Assembly (NCBI RefSeq): GCF_033095865.1 | Contig: NZ_AP019365.1 | Coordinates: 3,135,501-3,199,500 of the forward strand | Direction: 5' to 3' | DNA from: Pseudomonas sp. KU43P | Lineage (GTDB): Bacteria; Pseudomonadota; Gammaproteobacteria; Pseudomonadales; Pseudomonadaceae | DNA: 64,000 nt | In this document: positions 54,406-63,092 of the stretch, piece after piece | How the letters are laid out: every line of letters begins with the position of its first letter | How positions within the stretch are numbered: the stretch's first letter is position 1 | Notes under the pieces: generated by a model | What the model was told of the DNA's origin: nothing | What the model saw: the letters and a program-made list of their open reading frames with translations, nothing else | The model's database searches: none | Made by a program: the position numbers and the translations under genes

Positions 54406-55803
54406 ATGTCCAGCAAATCCGTGCTCGAACGGCGTTCGATCGATTACATCCCCGAGGCCGAACGCCATGGCAAGGTGTACAGTCAGTTCACCCTGTGGTT
54501 AGGCGCCAACCTGCAAATCACCGCGATCGTCACCGGCGCCTTGGCCGTGGTGCTCGGCGGCGATGTGTTCTGGTCGCTGATCGGCCTGCTGCTGGGGCAA
54601 TTGATTGGTGGCGCGGTCATGGCCCTGCACGCCGCCCAGGGCCCACGCCTGGGCTTGCCGCAGATGATCTCCAGCCGCGTGCAGTTCGGGGTCTATGGCG
54701 CGGCCATCCCGATGGTGCTGGTGTGCCTGATGTACCTTGGTTTCACCGCCACCGGCACGGTCCTGTCGGGCCAGGCCATCGGCCAGTTGCTCAGCGTCAG
54801 CGACAGCACCGGCATTCTCATCTTTGCGGCGGTGATCGTGCTTGCCACCCTGGCCGGCTACCGAGTAATCCACTGGATCGGCCGGGTCGCCAGCGTGCTG
54901 GGCATCATTGCCTTCATCTACCTGTTCAGCCGTATCCTGATGATTGCCGACATCGGCCAGTTGCTCGACAACCGCCATTTCACCTGGGCATCGTTCCTGC
55001 TGGCGGTGTCGCTGGCGGCGTCCTGGCAGATCGCCTTCGGGCCCTATGTCGCCGATTATTCGCGCTACCTGCCGAGCAGTACCTCGCCGGTCAAGACCTT
55101 CCTCGCCGCCGGGCTGGGCTCGGTGATCGGCGCGCAGGCCTCGATGATCCTTGGCGTGTTTGCCGCCGCCATCGCCGGTGGTGAGTTTTCCGGTCGCGAG
55201 GTGGCGTATATCGTCGGCCTGGGCGGCGCCGGCACCACGGCGGCCCTGCTGTATTTCAGCATCGCCTTCGGCAAGGTGACCATTTCCACGCTGAACTCCT
55301 ACGGCAGCTTCATGTGCATCGCCACCATCATCAGCGGCTTCCGTGGCAACCTGGCGATCAGCCGTGCCCAGCGCCTGCTGTTCGTGCTGCTGATCGTCGG
55401 CGCCGCAACCCTGGTGGCGCTGCTCGGCCAGCACTCGTTCCTCAGCGCCTTCAAGTCGTTCATCCTGTTCCTGCTGACGTTCTTCGTGCCCTGGAGCGCG
55501 GTCAACCTGGTGGATTACTACTTCATCACCAAGGAACGCTATGACGTGCCAGCCCTGGCCGACCCCGAGGGCCGCTACGGCCGCTGGAACTGGCCGGGTA
55601 TTGCCGTGTACACCATCGGTGTACTGGTGCAGATGCCGTTCATCGATACCAAGTTATACACCGGCCCGATGGTCGCGCACCTGGGTGGGGTGGATGTGTC
55701 GTGGCTGATCGGCCTGGTAGTGCCCAGCCTGCTCTACTACTGGGTGGCCCGGCACCGTGCCGCCGAGGCTCCGGCCCGCATGATCGTGCCTGAGGTGCGT
55801 TGA
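54406..55803 (+). CDS. NCS1-family (cytosine/purine/allantoin-type) permease
   Basis: A 465-aa NCS1 nucleobase:cation symporter-1 family permease with 12 predicted spans. The cytosolic N-terminus SIDYIPEAERHGKVYSQFTLWLGANL and the following helix GLLLGQLIGGAVMALHAAQGPRLGLPQMISSRVQFGVYG are family hallmarks. The start ATG 54406 has GTGGAG upstream. Substrates in the family include cytosine, purines, hydantoins and pyridoxine-like compounds, so the ligand is open. It converges on the aldolase gene and may supply the substrate of that locus. Confidence 0.9.
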   Translation: MSSKSVLERRSIDYIPEAERHGKVYSQFTLWLGANLQITAIVTGALAVVLGGDVFWSLIGLLLGQLIGGAVMALHAAQGPRLGLPQMISSRVQFGVYGAAIPMVLVCLMYLGFTATGTVLSGQAIGQLLSVSDSTGILIFAAVIVLATLAGYRVIHWIGRVASVLGIIAFIYLFSRILMIADIGQLLDNRHFTWASFLLAVSLAASWQIAFGPYVADYSRYLPSSTSPVKTFLAAGLGSVIGAQASMILGVFAAAIAGGEFSGREVAYIVGLGGAGTTAALLYFSIAFGKVTISTLNSYGSFMCIATIISGFRGNLAISRAQRLLFVLLIVGAATLVALLGQHSFLSAFKSFILFLLTFFVPWSAVNLVDYYFITKERYDVPALADPEGRYGRWNWPGIAVYTIGVLVQMPFIDTKLYTGPMVAHLGGVDVSWLIGLVVPSLLYYWVARHRAAEAPARMIVPEVR

Positions 55804-55837
55804 ACCCGGGCGGGGGCTTGCTGGCCAGCGCAATCTC

Positions 55838-55865
55838 TGTGGGAGCCGGCTTGCCGGCTCCCACA
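55838..55865. repeat. Compact REP-derived palindrome
   Basis: TGTGGGAGCCGGC-TT-GCCGGCTCCCACA is a 28-bp palindrome with perfect 13-bp arms made of fused REP sequence. It lies between the convergent permease and aldolase genes and could act as a transcript end structure in both directions. Confidence 0.75.
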
Positions 55866-55898
55866 AGTACACCAACAAGCTTGGTGCCGGTACTGGAA

Positions 55899-56654
55899 TC
55901 AGTTGCGGTAATCCGGTGCTGTTCTGTCCAGCATCCGCAACAACGCCGCCCAGGCCAGTTGCAGGGCATCCGGGTCGGTCAATTCCCCTTGCTTCAACCC
56001 CCTCGCCGGTTCATTGAACTGCCGCTCGGTGTGCGCACACACCTGGGGCAACGGCAGCACCAATTGCCCGGCGCTCTGTGCTGCCAGCTGGATCTCGCAG
56101 GCTTTCTCCAGGTAGTACATGCGCAGAAACGCTTCGGCCACCGTGCGACCGGTGGTGAGCAGGCCGTGGTTACGCAGGATCATCACCGGCTTGTCGCCCA
56201 GGTCGGCCACCAGCCGCTGCTGCTCGTCCATGTCCAGGGCAATGCCTTCATAGGCGTGGTAGGCCACCTTGTTGTAGAACTCCATGGAGATCTGGTTGAC
56301 CGGCAACAGCCCGCACTCCAGCGCCGCCACCGCACAACCGGCACGGGTGTGGGTGTGCAGCACGCATTGGGCATCCTCGCGGGCGGCATGGATGGCGCTG
56401 TGGATGACGAAGCCGGCCGGGTTGACCGGGTGCGGCGTTGGCTCCACCGGCCTGCCCTGCAAGTCGATCTTGACCAGGCTCGACGCGGTGATCTTGTCGA
56501 ACAACAAACCATAGGGGTTGATCAGGAAATGATGCTCTGGCCCCGGCAGGCGCACCGAGATGTGGGTGAAGATCAGGTCGGTCATGCGAAAGTGGGCGAT
56601 CAGCCGGTAGCAGGCGGCCAATTGCTCGCGCAACGATCGTTCAGAGGTGGTCAT
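55899..56654 (-). CDS. Class II aldolase/adducin-family protein
   Basis: A 251-aa class II aldolase/adducin-fold protein, the second of this family in the window. The metal-binding histidines are in CVLHTHTRAG, a third is in ILRNHGLLTTG, and a conserved SVRLPG-type phosphate-loop region lies early (HISVRLPGPEHHFLINPYG). It lies 17 bp downstream of the solute-binding protein gene on the same strand, so they form a two-gene unit. The reaction is not known; possible activities are aldol cleavage, epimerisation or decarboxylation of a small hydroxy-acid. Confidence 0.88.
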   Translation of the reverse strand: MTTSERSLREQLAACYRLIAHFRMTDLIFTHISVRLPGPEHHFLINPYGLLFDKITASSLVKIDLQGRPVEPTPHPVNPAGFVIHSAIHAAREDAQCVLHTHTRAGCAVAALECGLLPVNQISMEFYNKVAYHAYEGIALDMDEQQRLVADLGDKPVMILRNHGLLTTGRTVAEAFLRMYYLEKACEIQLAAQSAGQLVLPLPQVCAHTERQFNEPARGLKQGELTDPDALQLAWAALLRMLDRTAPDYRN

Positions 56655-56671
56655 GGTCGGTCATCCTTCAC

Positions 56672-57715
56672 TCATTTGCTGGCCCAGGCGTTGAAACGCT
56701 GCTCGAGCTCCTCACCATGGTCGACCCAGAAGTCGACGTTCATCGCCAAGGCGCCCTGCAGGTTCTGTGGCGAGGTCGGCACCCAGCTGGCCAATGCCGG
56801 GTCAAGCTTCGCTGCCGCCTGGGTGTTGGTCGGCCCATAGGGAATCTGCTCGACATAGCGCACCTGGGTATCGGGCTGGTTGGCGTAGCTGATCAGCCGC
56901 TTGGCCTGGTCGACATGTTTCGAGCCCTTGATGATGGCCCAGTAATCCATGCCGTACAAACTGCCCGGCCACACCACCGCCAGCGGGCTGCCCTGCTGGG
57001 CGGCGACAGCGATACGGCCGCTGTAGGTCGAGGTCATCACCACGTCACCGGCGGCCAGCCATTGGGCCGGTTGTGCGCCGGCATCCCACCACTGGATATA
57101 GGGCTTGAGTTCGCTGAGCTTGGCGAAGGCCCGCTCTACCCCGGCCGGGGTCGACAGCACCTTGTACACGTCGTCGACCTTGACGCCGTCGGCCAGCAGG
57201 GCGAACTCCAGGTTGTATACCGCGCGCTTGCGCAGGCCGCGTTTGCCCGGGTATTTCTTCACGTCCCAGAAGTCGGCCCAGGAGTCGGGCGCCTCGGCCA
57301 GCTTGTTGCGGTCGTAGGCGATCGCCACGCTCCACACCAGCGCCGCCGAGCCACACGCCTGCGCAGCGTCCGGGATCAGTTCGGCGGCGTGCCCCAGTCG
57401 CTGCCAGTCGAGGTGCTCGTAGATGCCCTCGTCGCAGCCGCGGGCCAGGTCCGGCCCTTCGATCTGCACCACGTCCCAGTCGACATTACCGGTATCGGCC
57501 ATGACCTGAATGCGCGCCATCTCGCCGTTGTACTCGCTCTGAATCAACTGGCTGCCGTCCTGGGCGCTAAAAGGCTGGAAGATCGCCACATCCTGGGCTT
57601 TCTGACCGGCGCCGCCATAGCCAACCACGACCATCTGCGGCGCCGCTTGCGCATTGCCAAGGCCAATAGCCAACAGCGCTGCGCAAAGGCCGGTACTGCG
57701 AGGAAATGCCTGCAT
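56672..57715 (-). CDS. Orphan ABC solute-binding protein, polyamine/PotD-like
   Basis: A 347-aa periplasmic binding protein with a signal peptide (about residues 1-24, cleavage after AQA). It resembles the spermidine/putrescine-binding group. Visible segments are DWDVVQIEGPDLARGCDEG, VWSVAIAYDRNKL, DSWADFWDVKKYPGKRGLR and VVWPGSLYGMDYWAIIKGSKHVD. The ATG 57715 is preferred because the signal peptide begins there. No ABC permease or ATPase genes are nearby, so it must share a transporter encoded elsewhere or act as a sensor protein. It is the first gene of an operon with the class II aldolase. Confidence 0.88.
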   Translation of the reverse strand: MQAFPRSTGLCAALLAIGLGNAQAAPQMVVVGYGGAGQKAQDVAIFQPFSAQDGSQLIQSEYNGEMARIQVMADTGNVDWDVVQIEGPDLARGCDEGIYEHLDWQRLGHAAELIPDAAQACGSAALVWSVAIAYDRNKLAEAPDSWADFWDVKKYPGKRGLRKRAVYNLEFALLADGVKVDDVYKVLSTPAGVERAFAKLSELKPYIQWWDAGAQPAQWLAAGDVVMTSTYSGRIAVAAQQGSPLAVVWPGSLYGMDYWAIIKGSKHVDQAKRLISYANQPDTQVRYVEQIPYGPTNTQAAAKLDPALASWVPTSPQNLQGALAMNVDFWVDHGEELEQRFNAWASK

Positions 57716-57809
57716 CGAATTGCCTCCTGCCGGTGCCCGAAGGGCCCGTTTTCTTGTTGTTGTGAGGTCATGCCCACTGCCGTGGGTGAGAAAAAAGCTA
57801 GTCGGGAGC

Positions 57810-57838
57810 CAGTAAAAAAACAAGTTGATTTTTTACTG
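57810..57838. promoter_or_regulatory. 10-bp-arm inverted repeat in the divergent promoter region
   Basis: CAGTAAAAAA (57810-57819) and TTTTTTACTG (57829-57838) form a perfect inverted repeat with a 9-bp spacer. It lies in the 172-bp gap between the solute-binding protein and the flavoenzyme genes, where a regulator of both units would bind. The nearby XRE-cupin regulator is the prime candidate. Confidence 0.6.
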
Positions 57839-57887
57839 CAGCTACACTTTCATGATCAAAACAAGAACAACACCGGAGCCGCACCGC

Positions 57888-59840
57888 ATGTCGACCGCCT
57901 TCGCTCACCTGTTCGAGCCCTTGCAGATTCGCGGCAAGCGCCTGAAGAACCGCATCATGTCCACCGGCCACGATACCTGCCTGCCCACCGACAACCTGGT
58001 CAACGACAAGCTCATCGCCTACCAGAGCGCTCGCGCCGCAGGCGGTGCAGGGTTGATCGTGCTGCAGGTCGCAGGGGTGCACGACAGCGCCCGCTACACC
58101 TCCCATGTACTGATGGCCACCGACGATGCCTGCATTGACGGCTACCGGCGCCTGGCCGAGGCCTGCCATGCCCACGGCACGGTGGTGCTGTCGCAGCTGT
58201 TCCACCCGGGAAGGGAAATCATGGAGTCGGCCGATGGGCTGCTGGCGGTCGCCTACTCGGCCTCGGCAGTGCCCAACGAGCGGTTTCGCGTGATGCCACG
58301 GGCCCTGGACCAGGTAATGATCGACGAGATCGTCCAAGGCTATGCCGATGCCGCCCGCCGCCTGTATCAGGCGGGGCTGGATGGCGTCGAGGTGGTGGCC
58401 AGCCATGGCTACCTGCCGGCGCAGTTCCTCAACCCGCGGGTCAACCTGCGCAGCGACGGCTACAACGGCGGCCTGGAACAACGCCTGCGTTTCCTGCGCG
58501 AGGTGCTGCAGGCCGTACGCGCAGCTACCGACGAAGACTTCATCGTCGGCCTGCGCATCAGTGCCGACGAACGCGACACCGACGGCCTCAGCGAGGATGA
58601 ATCGCTGGCCGCCGCCGAAGCGCTGCAAGGCCAGCTGGACTACCTGCACATCGTCGCCGGCACCTCGGCCTCGCTCGGCGGCGCCGTGCACATCGTGCCG
58701 CCGATGGCCATCGCGCCGGCCTACCTGGCCCGCGAGGCCGGCACTTTCAAGCAGCGCCTGGCCATCCCGCTGTTCGTCACTGGGCGCATCAACCAGCCAC
58801 AGGAAGCGGAACTGATCCTGGCCCGTGGCCAGGCCGATGTGTGCGGCATGACCCGCGCACTGATCTGCGACCCGGATATGCCAAGCAAGACCGAGCAAGG
58901 CAACGTCGAGGACGTTCGCGCCTGCATCGCCTGCAACCAAGCCTGCATCGGCCATTTCCACCGGGGCCTGCCGATCTCCTGCATCCAGCACCCGGAAACC
59001 GGCCGCGAGCTGCAGTACGGCACGCTGGAACCTGCCGCCACGCGCAAGCGCATCCTGGTGGCTGGCGGTGGCCCTGCCGGCATGAAAGCGGCGGCAGTAG
59101 CGGCTGCGCGTGGGCATGAAGTGACGCTATATGAAGCCAGTGCGCAGCTCGGTGGCCAGGTGCTGCTTGCACAACTGCTGCCGCGGCGCGCCGAGTTCGG
59201 CGGTGCCAGTACCAACCTGCAACGCGAAATGCAACTGGCAGGTGTACGTGTGGTACGTAACACACGAGTCGACCGTGCCCTGATCGAACGTGAGCGCCCC
59301 GACCTGGTGATTGCCGCCACCGGCGCAACCCCCTACTGGCCTGCCTTCGAACGCAGCGGTGAACTTCAGGTGGTGGATGCCTGGCAAGTGCTGCGCAATG
59401 AAGTGACACCCGGGCGCTCGGTGCTGGTGCTGGACTGGCGCAGCGACTGGATCGGCCCGGGTATCGCCGAACGCCTGGTGCGCGACGGCCATCAGGTGCA
59501 ATTGGCGGTCAATGGCACCCATTGCGGAGAAAGCCTGCCACTGTATGTGCGTGACCACCTGGCCGGCGAACTGCATCGCCTGGGCATTCCCATCACGCCC
59601 TATGCCCGCCTGTACGGCTGCGACGACAACACCGTGTACCTGCAGCACACTGCAAGCGGCGAACCGATGATCTTCGACAACATCGATACCCTGGTGCTGT
59701 GCCTGGGCCATCAGCCACAGGACACCCTGGCCGAGGAGCTGGCCGGCCTGGTCGAGGTACGGCGCATTGGCGACTGCCTGGCGCCACGCACGGCCGAGGA
59801 GGCGATCCATGATGGCCTGACTGTTGCCTGGTCCGTCTGA
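57888..59840 (+). CDS. NADH:flavin oxidoreductase (DCR/dimethylglycine-demethylase-like, FMN, 4Fe-4S, FAD)
   Basis: A 650-aa multidomain flavoenzyme. Residues 1-335 form an old-yellow-enzyme-type FMN barrel (HGYLPAQFLNPRVN, then LRSDGYNGGLEQRLRF). Cysteines C346-x2-C349-x3-C353-x11-C365 in VRACIACNQACI and ISCIQHP hold a 4Fe-4S cluster. Residues from 388 form an FAD/NAD domain (ILVAGGGPAGMK). The layout matches 2,4-dienoyl-CoA reductase, trimethylamine dehydrogenase and dimethylglycine/stachydrine demethylases. The start ATG 57888 is favoured. It is divergent from the binding protein-aldolase pair and followed by two regulators, which suggests an amine- or betaine-related pathway, but the substrate is unproven. 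Confidence 0.9.
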   Translation: MSTAFAHLFEPLQIRGKRLKNRIMSTGHDTCLPTDNLVNDKLIAYQSARAAGGAGLIVLQVAGVHDSARYTSHVLMATDDACIDGYRRLAEACHAHGTVVLSQLFHPGREIMESADGLLAVAYSASAVPNERFRVMPRALDQVMIDEIVQGYADAARRLYQAGLDGVEVVASHGYLPAQFLNPRVNLRSDGYNGGLEQRLRFLREVLQAVRAATDEDFIVGLRISADERDTDGLSEDESLAAAEALQGQLDYLHIVAGTSASLGGAVHIVPPMAIAPAYLAREAGTFKQRLAIPLFVTGRINQPQEAELILARGQADVCGMTRALICDPDMPSKTEQGNVEDVRACIACNQACIGHFHRGLPISCIQHPETGRELQYGTLEPAATRKRILVAGGGPAGMKAAAVAAARGHEVTLYEASAQLGGQVLLAQLLPRRAEFGGASTNLQREMQLAGVRVVRNTRVDRALIERERPDLVIAATGATPYWPAFERSGELQVVDAWQVLRNEVTPGRSVLVLDWRSDWIGPGIAERLVRDGHQVQLAVNGTHCGESLPLYVRDHLAGELHRLGIPITPYARLYGCDDNTVYLQHTASGEPMIFDNIDTLVLCLGHQPQDTLAEELAGLVEVRRIGDCLAPRTAEEAIHDGLTVAWSV

Positions 59841-59879
59841 GGCTGTACATACTGCCGCTTTCCCGATGGACCGACGCGC

Positions 59880-60482
59880 ATGAGCCAGCTCCCCCAGACC
59901 CCGCCCGCCGCCGAAGATGGCGGCGCCGCGCCGCAGTTTCTTGGCACCCGCATCCGCGGCCTGCGCAAGCGCCGGGGCATGACCCTGGCGGAGCTGGCGG
60001 CGCAGAGCGAACTGACCGCAGGCTACATCAGCCAGCTCGAGCGCAACCTGTCGTACCCGTCGATTCCAGCGCTGTTCAACATCGCCCGCAGCCTGGGCGT
60101 GACCATCCAGTGGTTCTTCGCCAGCGAAGCCACCACCGCCCCCGAAGACCAGGGCTATGTGGTGCGACGCAACAGCCGGCTGAGCGTGCACTATGAAGAT
60201 GGCATCGTCGACCAGTTGCTGACCCCGCAGCCCAACCGCCAGCTAGAGATGCTGCACTCGCGCTTCCCGCCCGGCACCTACAGCCAGCAGAGCTACAGCC
60301 ACGAAGGCGAGGAAGCCGGCTACCTGCTTTCGGGCAGTTTCGAGTTGTGGGTGGGCGATCGTTATTTCCAATTGAGCGAAGGCGACAGCTTCAGCTTCTC
60401 CAGCCAGGAGCCGCACCGCTATGGCAACCCAGGCGAGGTGGACGCCGTGGTAGTCTGGGTCATCACCCCGCCCACGTTCTGA
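59880..60482 (+). CDS. XRE-cupin transcriptional regulator
   Basis: A 200-aa regulator with a helix-turn-helix at about residues 22-75 (MTLAELAAQSELTAGYISQLERN) and a cupin at about residues 105-195 (SHEGEEAGYLLSGSFELWVGD, then SFSFSSQEPHRYGNPG). It is 39 bp downstream of the flavoenzyme gene and 14 bp upstream of a GlxA-type regulator gene, all on one strand, so all three may be co-transcribed. It probably controls the divergent promoter region upstream, where a 10-bp-arm inverted repeat lies. Similar regulators often govern amine or amino-acid-derived compound catabolism. Confidence 0.9.
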   Translation: MSQLPQTPPAAEDGGAAPQFLGTRIRGLRKRRGMTLAELAAQSELTAGYISQLERNLSYPSIPALFNIARSLGVTIQWFFASEATTAPEDQGYVVRRNSRLSVHYEDGIVDQLLTPQPNRQLEMLHSRFPPGTYSQQSYSHEGEEAGYLLSGSFELWVGDRYFQLSEGDSFSFSSQEPHRYGNPGEVDAVVVWVITPPTF

Positions 60483-60496
60483 AGCGCAACGCCGCC

Positions 60497-61552
60497 ATGA
60501 CCGATATCGCCGGCCAGCTCGATCCGCCACTCCTGCCCGTCGACCAGCTACGGGTGGTGGTGTTCGTCGCCTATCCAGACATGGGCCTGCTCGACCTCAG
60601 CGGCGCGCAAACCGTGTTCTGGGCTGCCACCAAGGCCATGGCCGAGCGCGGCCTGCCAGGCTACCGCTTGCACACGGCCAGCCTTGACGGAGGCTTGCAA
60701 GCTACTGCCGAGGGCCTGACGGTGGCCACCGAACGCCTGGATGACGTGATGGCCCAGGCCGTCGACACGCTGATCGTGCCTGGCGCCCCCGACATCATCC
60801 GCGCCCTTCCCGACCATGGCCCGCTGGTAGCCTGGCTGCGCCGCGCCAGCCTGCACGCCAGGCGCACCGCGTCGGTGTGCAGCGGCACCTTCCTGCTGGC
60901 CAGCGCCGGCTTGCTCGACGGACGCCGCGCCGCTACCCACTGGGCGATGTGCGAGGTGCTGCGCCGGGACTTTCCGGCCGTGCGGGTGGACCACGAATCG
61001 ATCTTCGTCCAGCAAGGGGCGGTATGGACGTCCGCAGGCGTGAGTGCCGGCATCGACATGGCCCTGGCACTGGTCGAGCTGGACTGCGGCCGGGACGTGG
61101 CGATGCAGGTGGCGCGCGAACTGGTGGTGTTCCTCAAGCGCCCCGGCGGCCAGGCCCAGTTCAGTGAACTGCTCAAGCTGCAGGGCCAGGCGTGCGCCGA
61201 ATTCGATGCCTTGCACCTGTGGCTCAACGACCACCTTGACGACCCGCAACTGACCGTCGAGCGCCTGGCCGAGCAGGCGCACATGAGCCTGCGCAACTTC
61301 ACCCGCGTGTACAAGCTCAAGACCGGGCGCACCCCAGCCAAGGCCATCGAGGTATTTCGCCTGGAAGCGGCCCGGCGCCAACTGGAAAACACCGACAGCC
61401 ACATCGAGCAGGTTGCCCGACAGTGCGGTTTCGGCAGCGAAGAGCGCATGCGCCTGGCCTTCCAGCGCCACCTGGCCATCACCCCGCGCGACTACCGCGC
61501 GCGCTTCGCCCGCAGCGTGCCGCTGGCCGAAATTCAGGGTTCTTTGGCCTAG
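60497..61552 (+). CDS. GlxA-family AraC-type transcriptional regulator (DJ-1/PfpI + HTH)
   Basis: A 351-aa regulator of the GlxA/GbdR type. An N-terminal DJ-1/PfpI-like domain (VVVFVAYPDMGLLDLSGAQTVFWAA, with SVCSGTFLLASAGLLDGRRAATHWA) is followed by an AraC-type double helix-turn-helix from about residue 250 (MSLRNFTRVYKLKTGRTPAKAIE, QVARQCGFGSEERMRLAFQRHL). The DJ-1 domain is expected to sense a ligand, not to be catalytic. GbdR, the glycine betaine regulator in Pseudomonas, has the same architecture, which fits the dimethylglycine-demethylase-like gene upstream. It is 14 bp after the XRE gene. Confidence 0.9.
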   Translation: MTDIAGQLDPPLLPVDQLRVVVFVAYPDMGLLDLSGAQTVFWAATKAMAERGLPGYRLHTASLDGGLQATAEGLTVATERLDDVMAQAVDTLIVPGAPDIIRALPDHGPLVAWLRRASLHARRTASVCSGTFLLASAGLLDGRRAATHWAMCEVLRRDFPAVRVDHESIFVQQGAVWTSAGVSAGIDMALALVELDCGRDVAMQVARELVVFLKRPGGQAQFSELLKLQGQACAEFDALHLWLNDHLDDPQLTVERLAEQAHMSLRNFTRVYKLKTGRTPAKAIEVFRLEAARRQLENTDSHIEQVARQCGFGSEERMRLAFQRHLAITPRDYRARFARSVPLAEIQGSLA

Positions 61553-61634
61553 GGCGTGTTCCCTCCTCGCCCGTAACATCGTTGCCTGCAAACACGGACT
61601 ACCTTGTTTATCCGGACCCTCCAGGAGCACAACG

Positions 61635-62840
61635 ATGAAAAATATCCTGATCATTGGCGCAGGCTTCGCAGGCCTGTGGAGCGCCCTCAGCGCTGCCCGC
61701 CAGCTGGACCTGCATGGCCGCACGGATGTCGAGGTGACGCTACTCGCTCCGCAAGCCGAGCTGCACGTGCGGCCGCGTTTCTACGAACCGGAAGTACACA
61801 CCATGGCCGCCCCGTTAGAGGCGCTGTTCGAGACGGTGAACGTGCGCTTCGTGCAAGGCACCGCGTTCCGAATCGATGAAGACGACAAACGCGTGCGCTA
61901 CCGCACCCGCAGCGGCACCGAGTGCGAACTGGGCTATGACCGCCTGATCATGGCCTGCGGCAGCGTTCTCAACCGGCCGGACATGGTCGGTATCGAGCAC
62001 GTTTTCGATGTCGATAAGATCGACAGTGCCGCACGCCTGGAGGCCCACCTCAAGGCGCTGGCCAACCTGCCCGACACGCCTGCACGCAACACCGTGGTCG
62101 TGGCAGGCGGTGGCTTCACCGGCATCGAAACCGCCACCGAGCTGCCGTCGCGCTTGCGCAACATTCTGGGTGAGCAGGCACAGCTGCGCGTGGTGGTGGT
62201 CGACCGCGGCGTAAAAATCGGCGCAGCGCTGGGCGACGGGATTCGCCCGGCCATCGAACAGGCCTGCGAGGCACTCGGTATCCAATGGATCTGCGGTGCC
62301 ACCGTGGCATCGGTAGACCCCGACGGCGTGCTGCTGGACAACGGCCTGCGCATCGAAGCAAGCACGGTGGTATGGACCGTGGGCTTCAAGGCCAACCCGC
62401 TGACCGAGCAAATCAGCGGCGAACGCGATCGCCAGGGCCGTCTGCATGTGGATGGCAACCTCAAGGTCATAGGCAACGATGCGGTCTATGCGGCAGGTGA
62501 TGTGGCGTACGCGGCGTGCGATGACGCAGGCAACCATGCGGTCATGTCCTGCCAGCATGCCATTCCACTGGGCCGGTATGCAGGGAACAATGCAGTAGCC
62601 GAACTGATCGGCGTGGCACCGATGACCTACAGCCAGCCCAAGTACGTGACCTGCCTCGACCTGGGTGCCTGGGGGGCGGTGTATACCGAGGGCTGGGAGC
62701 GCACCGTGTCGCCACCGACCGACAAGGCTGAAGCCAAAGTGCTGAAGTCGCAGATCAATTCGGTGTGGATCTACCCACCGGCGGCCAACGACCGGGCAGC
62801 GGCCCTGGCAGCGGCAGACCCGACCATACCGGTGGCTTGA
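61635..62840 (+). CDS. Ndh-like NAD(P)/FAD oxidoreductase
   Basis: A 401-aa pyridine-nucleotide:disulfide oxidoreductase-fold flavoprotein resembling type II NADH dehydrogenase. The FAD motif is ILIIGAGFAGLWSA at the N-terminus, the NAD(P) motif is VVVAGGGFTGIETATELPSRL, and the second FAD motif is AVYAAGDVAYA. There are no clear membrane spans or redox-active CxxC pair, so a ferredoxin or quinone partner cannot be chosen. The start ATG 61635 has CCAGGAGC upstream. It begins 82 bp after the GlxA-type gene and may be separately transcribed. Confidence 0.85.
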   Translation: MKNILIIGAGFAGLWSALSAARQLDLHGRTDVEVTLLAPQAELHVRPRFYEPEVHTMAAPLEALFETVNVRFVQGTAFRIDEDDKRVRYRTRSGTECELGYDRLIMACGSVLNRPDMVGIEHVFDVDKIDSAARLEAHLKALANLPDTPARNTVVVAGGGFTGIETATELPSRLRNILGEQAQLRVVVVDRGVKIGAALGDGIRPAIEQACEALGIQWICGATVASVDPDGVLLDNGLRIEASTVVWTVGFKANPLTEQISGERDRQGRLHVDGNLKVIGNDAVYAAGDVAYAACDDAGNHAVMSCQHAIPLGRYAGNNAVAELIGVAPMTYSQPKYVTCLDLGAWGAVYTEGWERTVSPPTDKAEAKVLKSQINSVWIYPPAANDRAAALAAADPTIPVA

Positions 62841-62868
62841 CCACAGCGCTGCACGCGGGGGGTGTACC

Positions 62869-62957
62869 TGTAGGAGCCGGCTTGCCGGCGATAGGGGCCA
62901 GGCAGGCAATGCAAGTCTGTCTCCCCCGGCTCATCGCCGGCAAGCCGGCTCCCACAG
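62869..62957. repeat. REP doublet
   Basis: Inverted REP cores (TAGGAGCCGGCTTGCCGGCG and GCCGGCAAGCCGGCTCCC) lie between the Ndh-like and glutathione transferase genes. Confidence 0.85.
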
Positions 62958-63092
62958 AGATCGGGGCAAACCTTTGCGTTTAGTGCAAGGTGATTGTTCC
63001 CACAATGCAATTGCGCTTCGCTGCGAACCCGTGGCATAGATGCAGGTCAACGTCTGTACGTGTCTGCATCACGCCATTCAAGGAGTTCGTGC

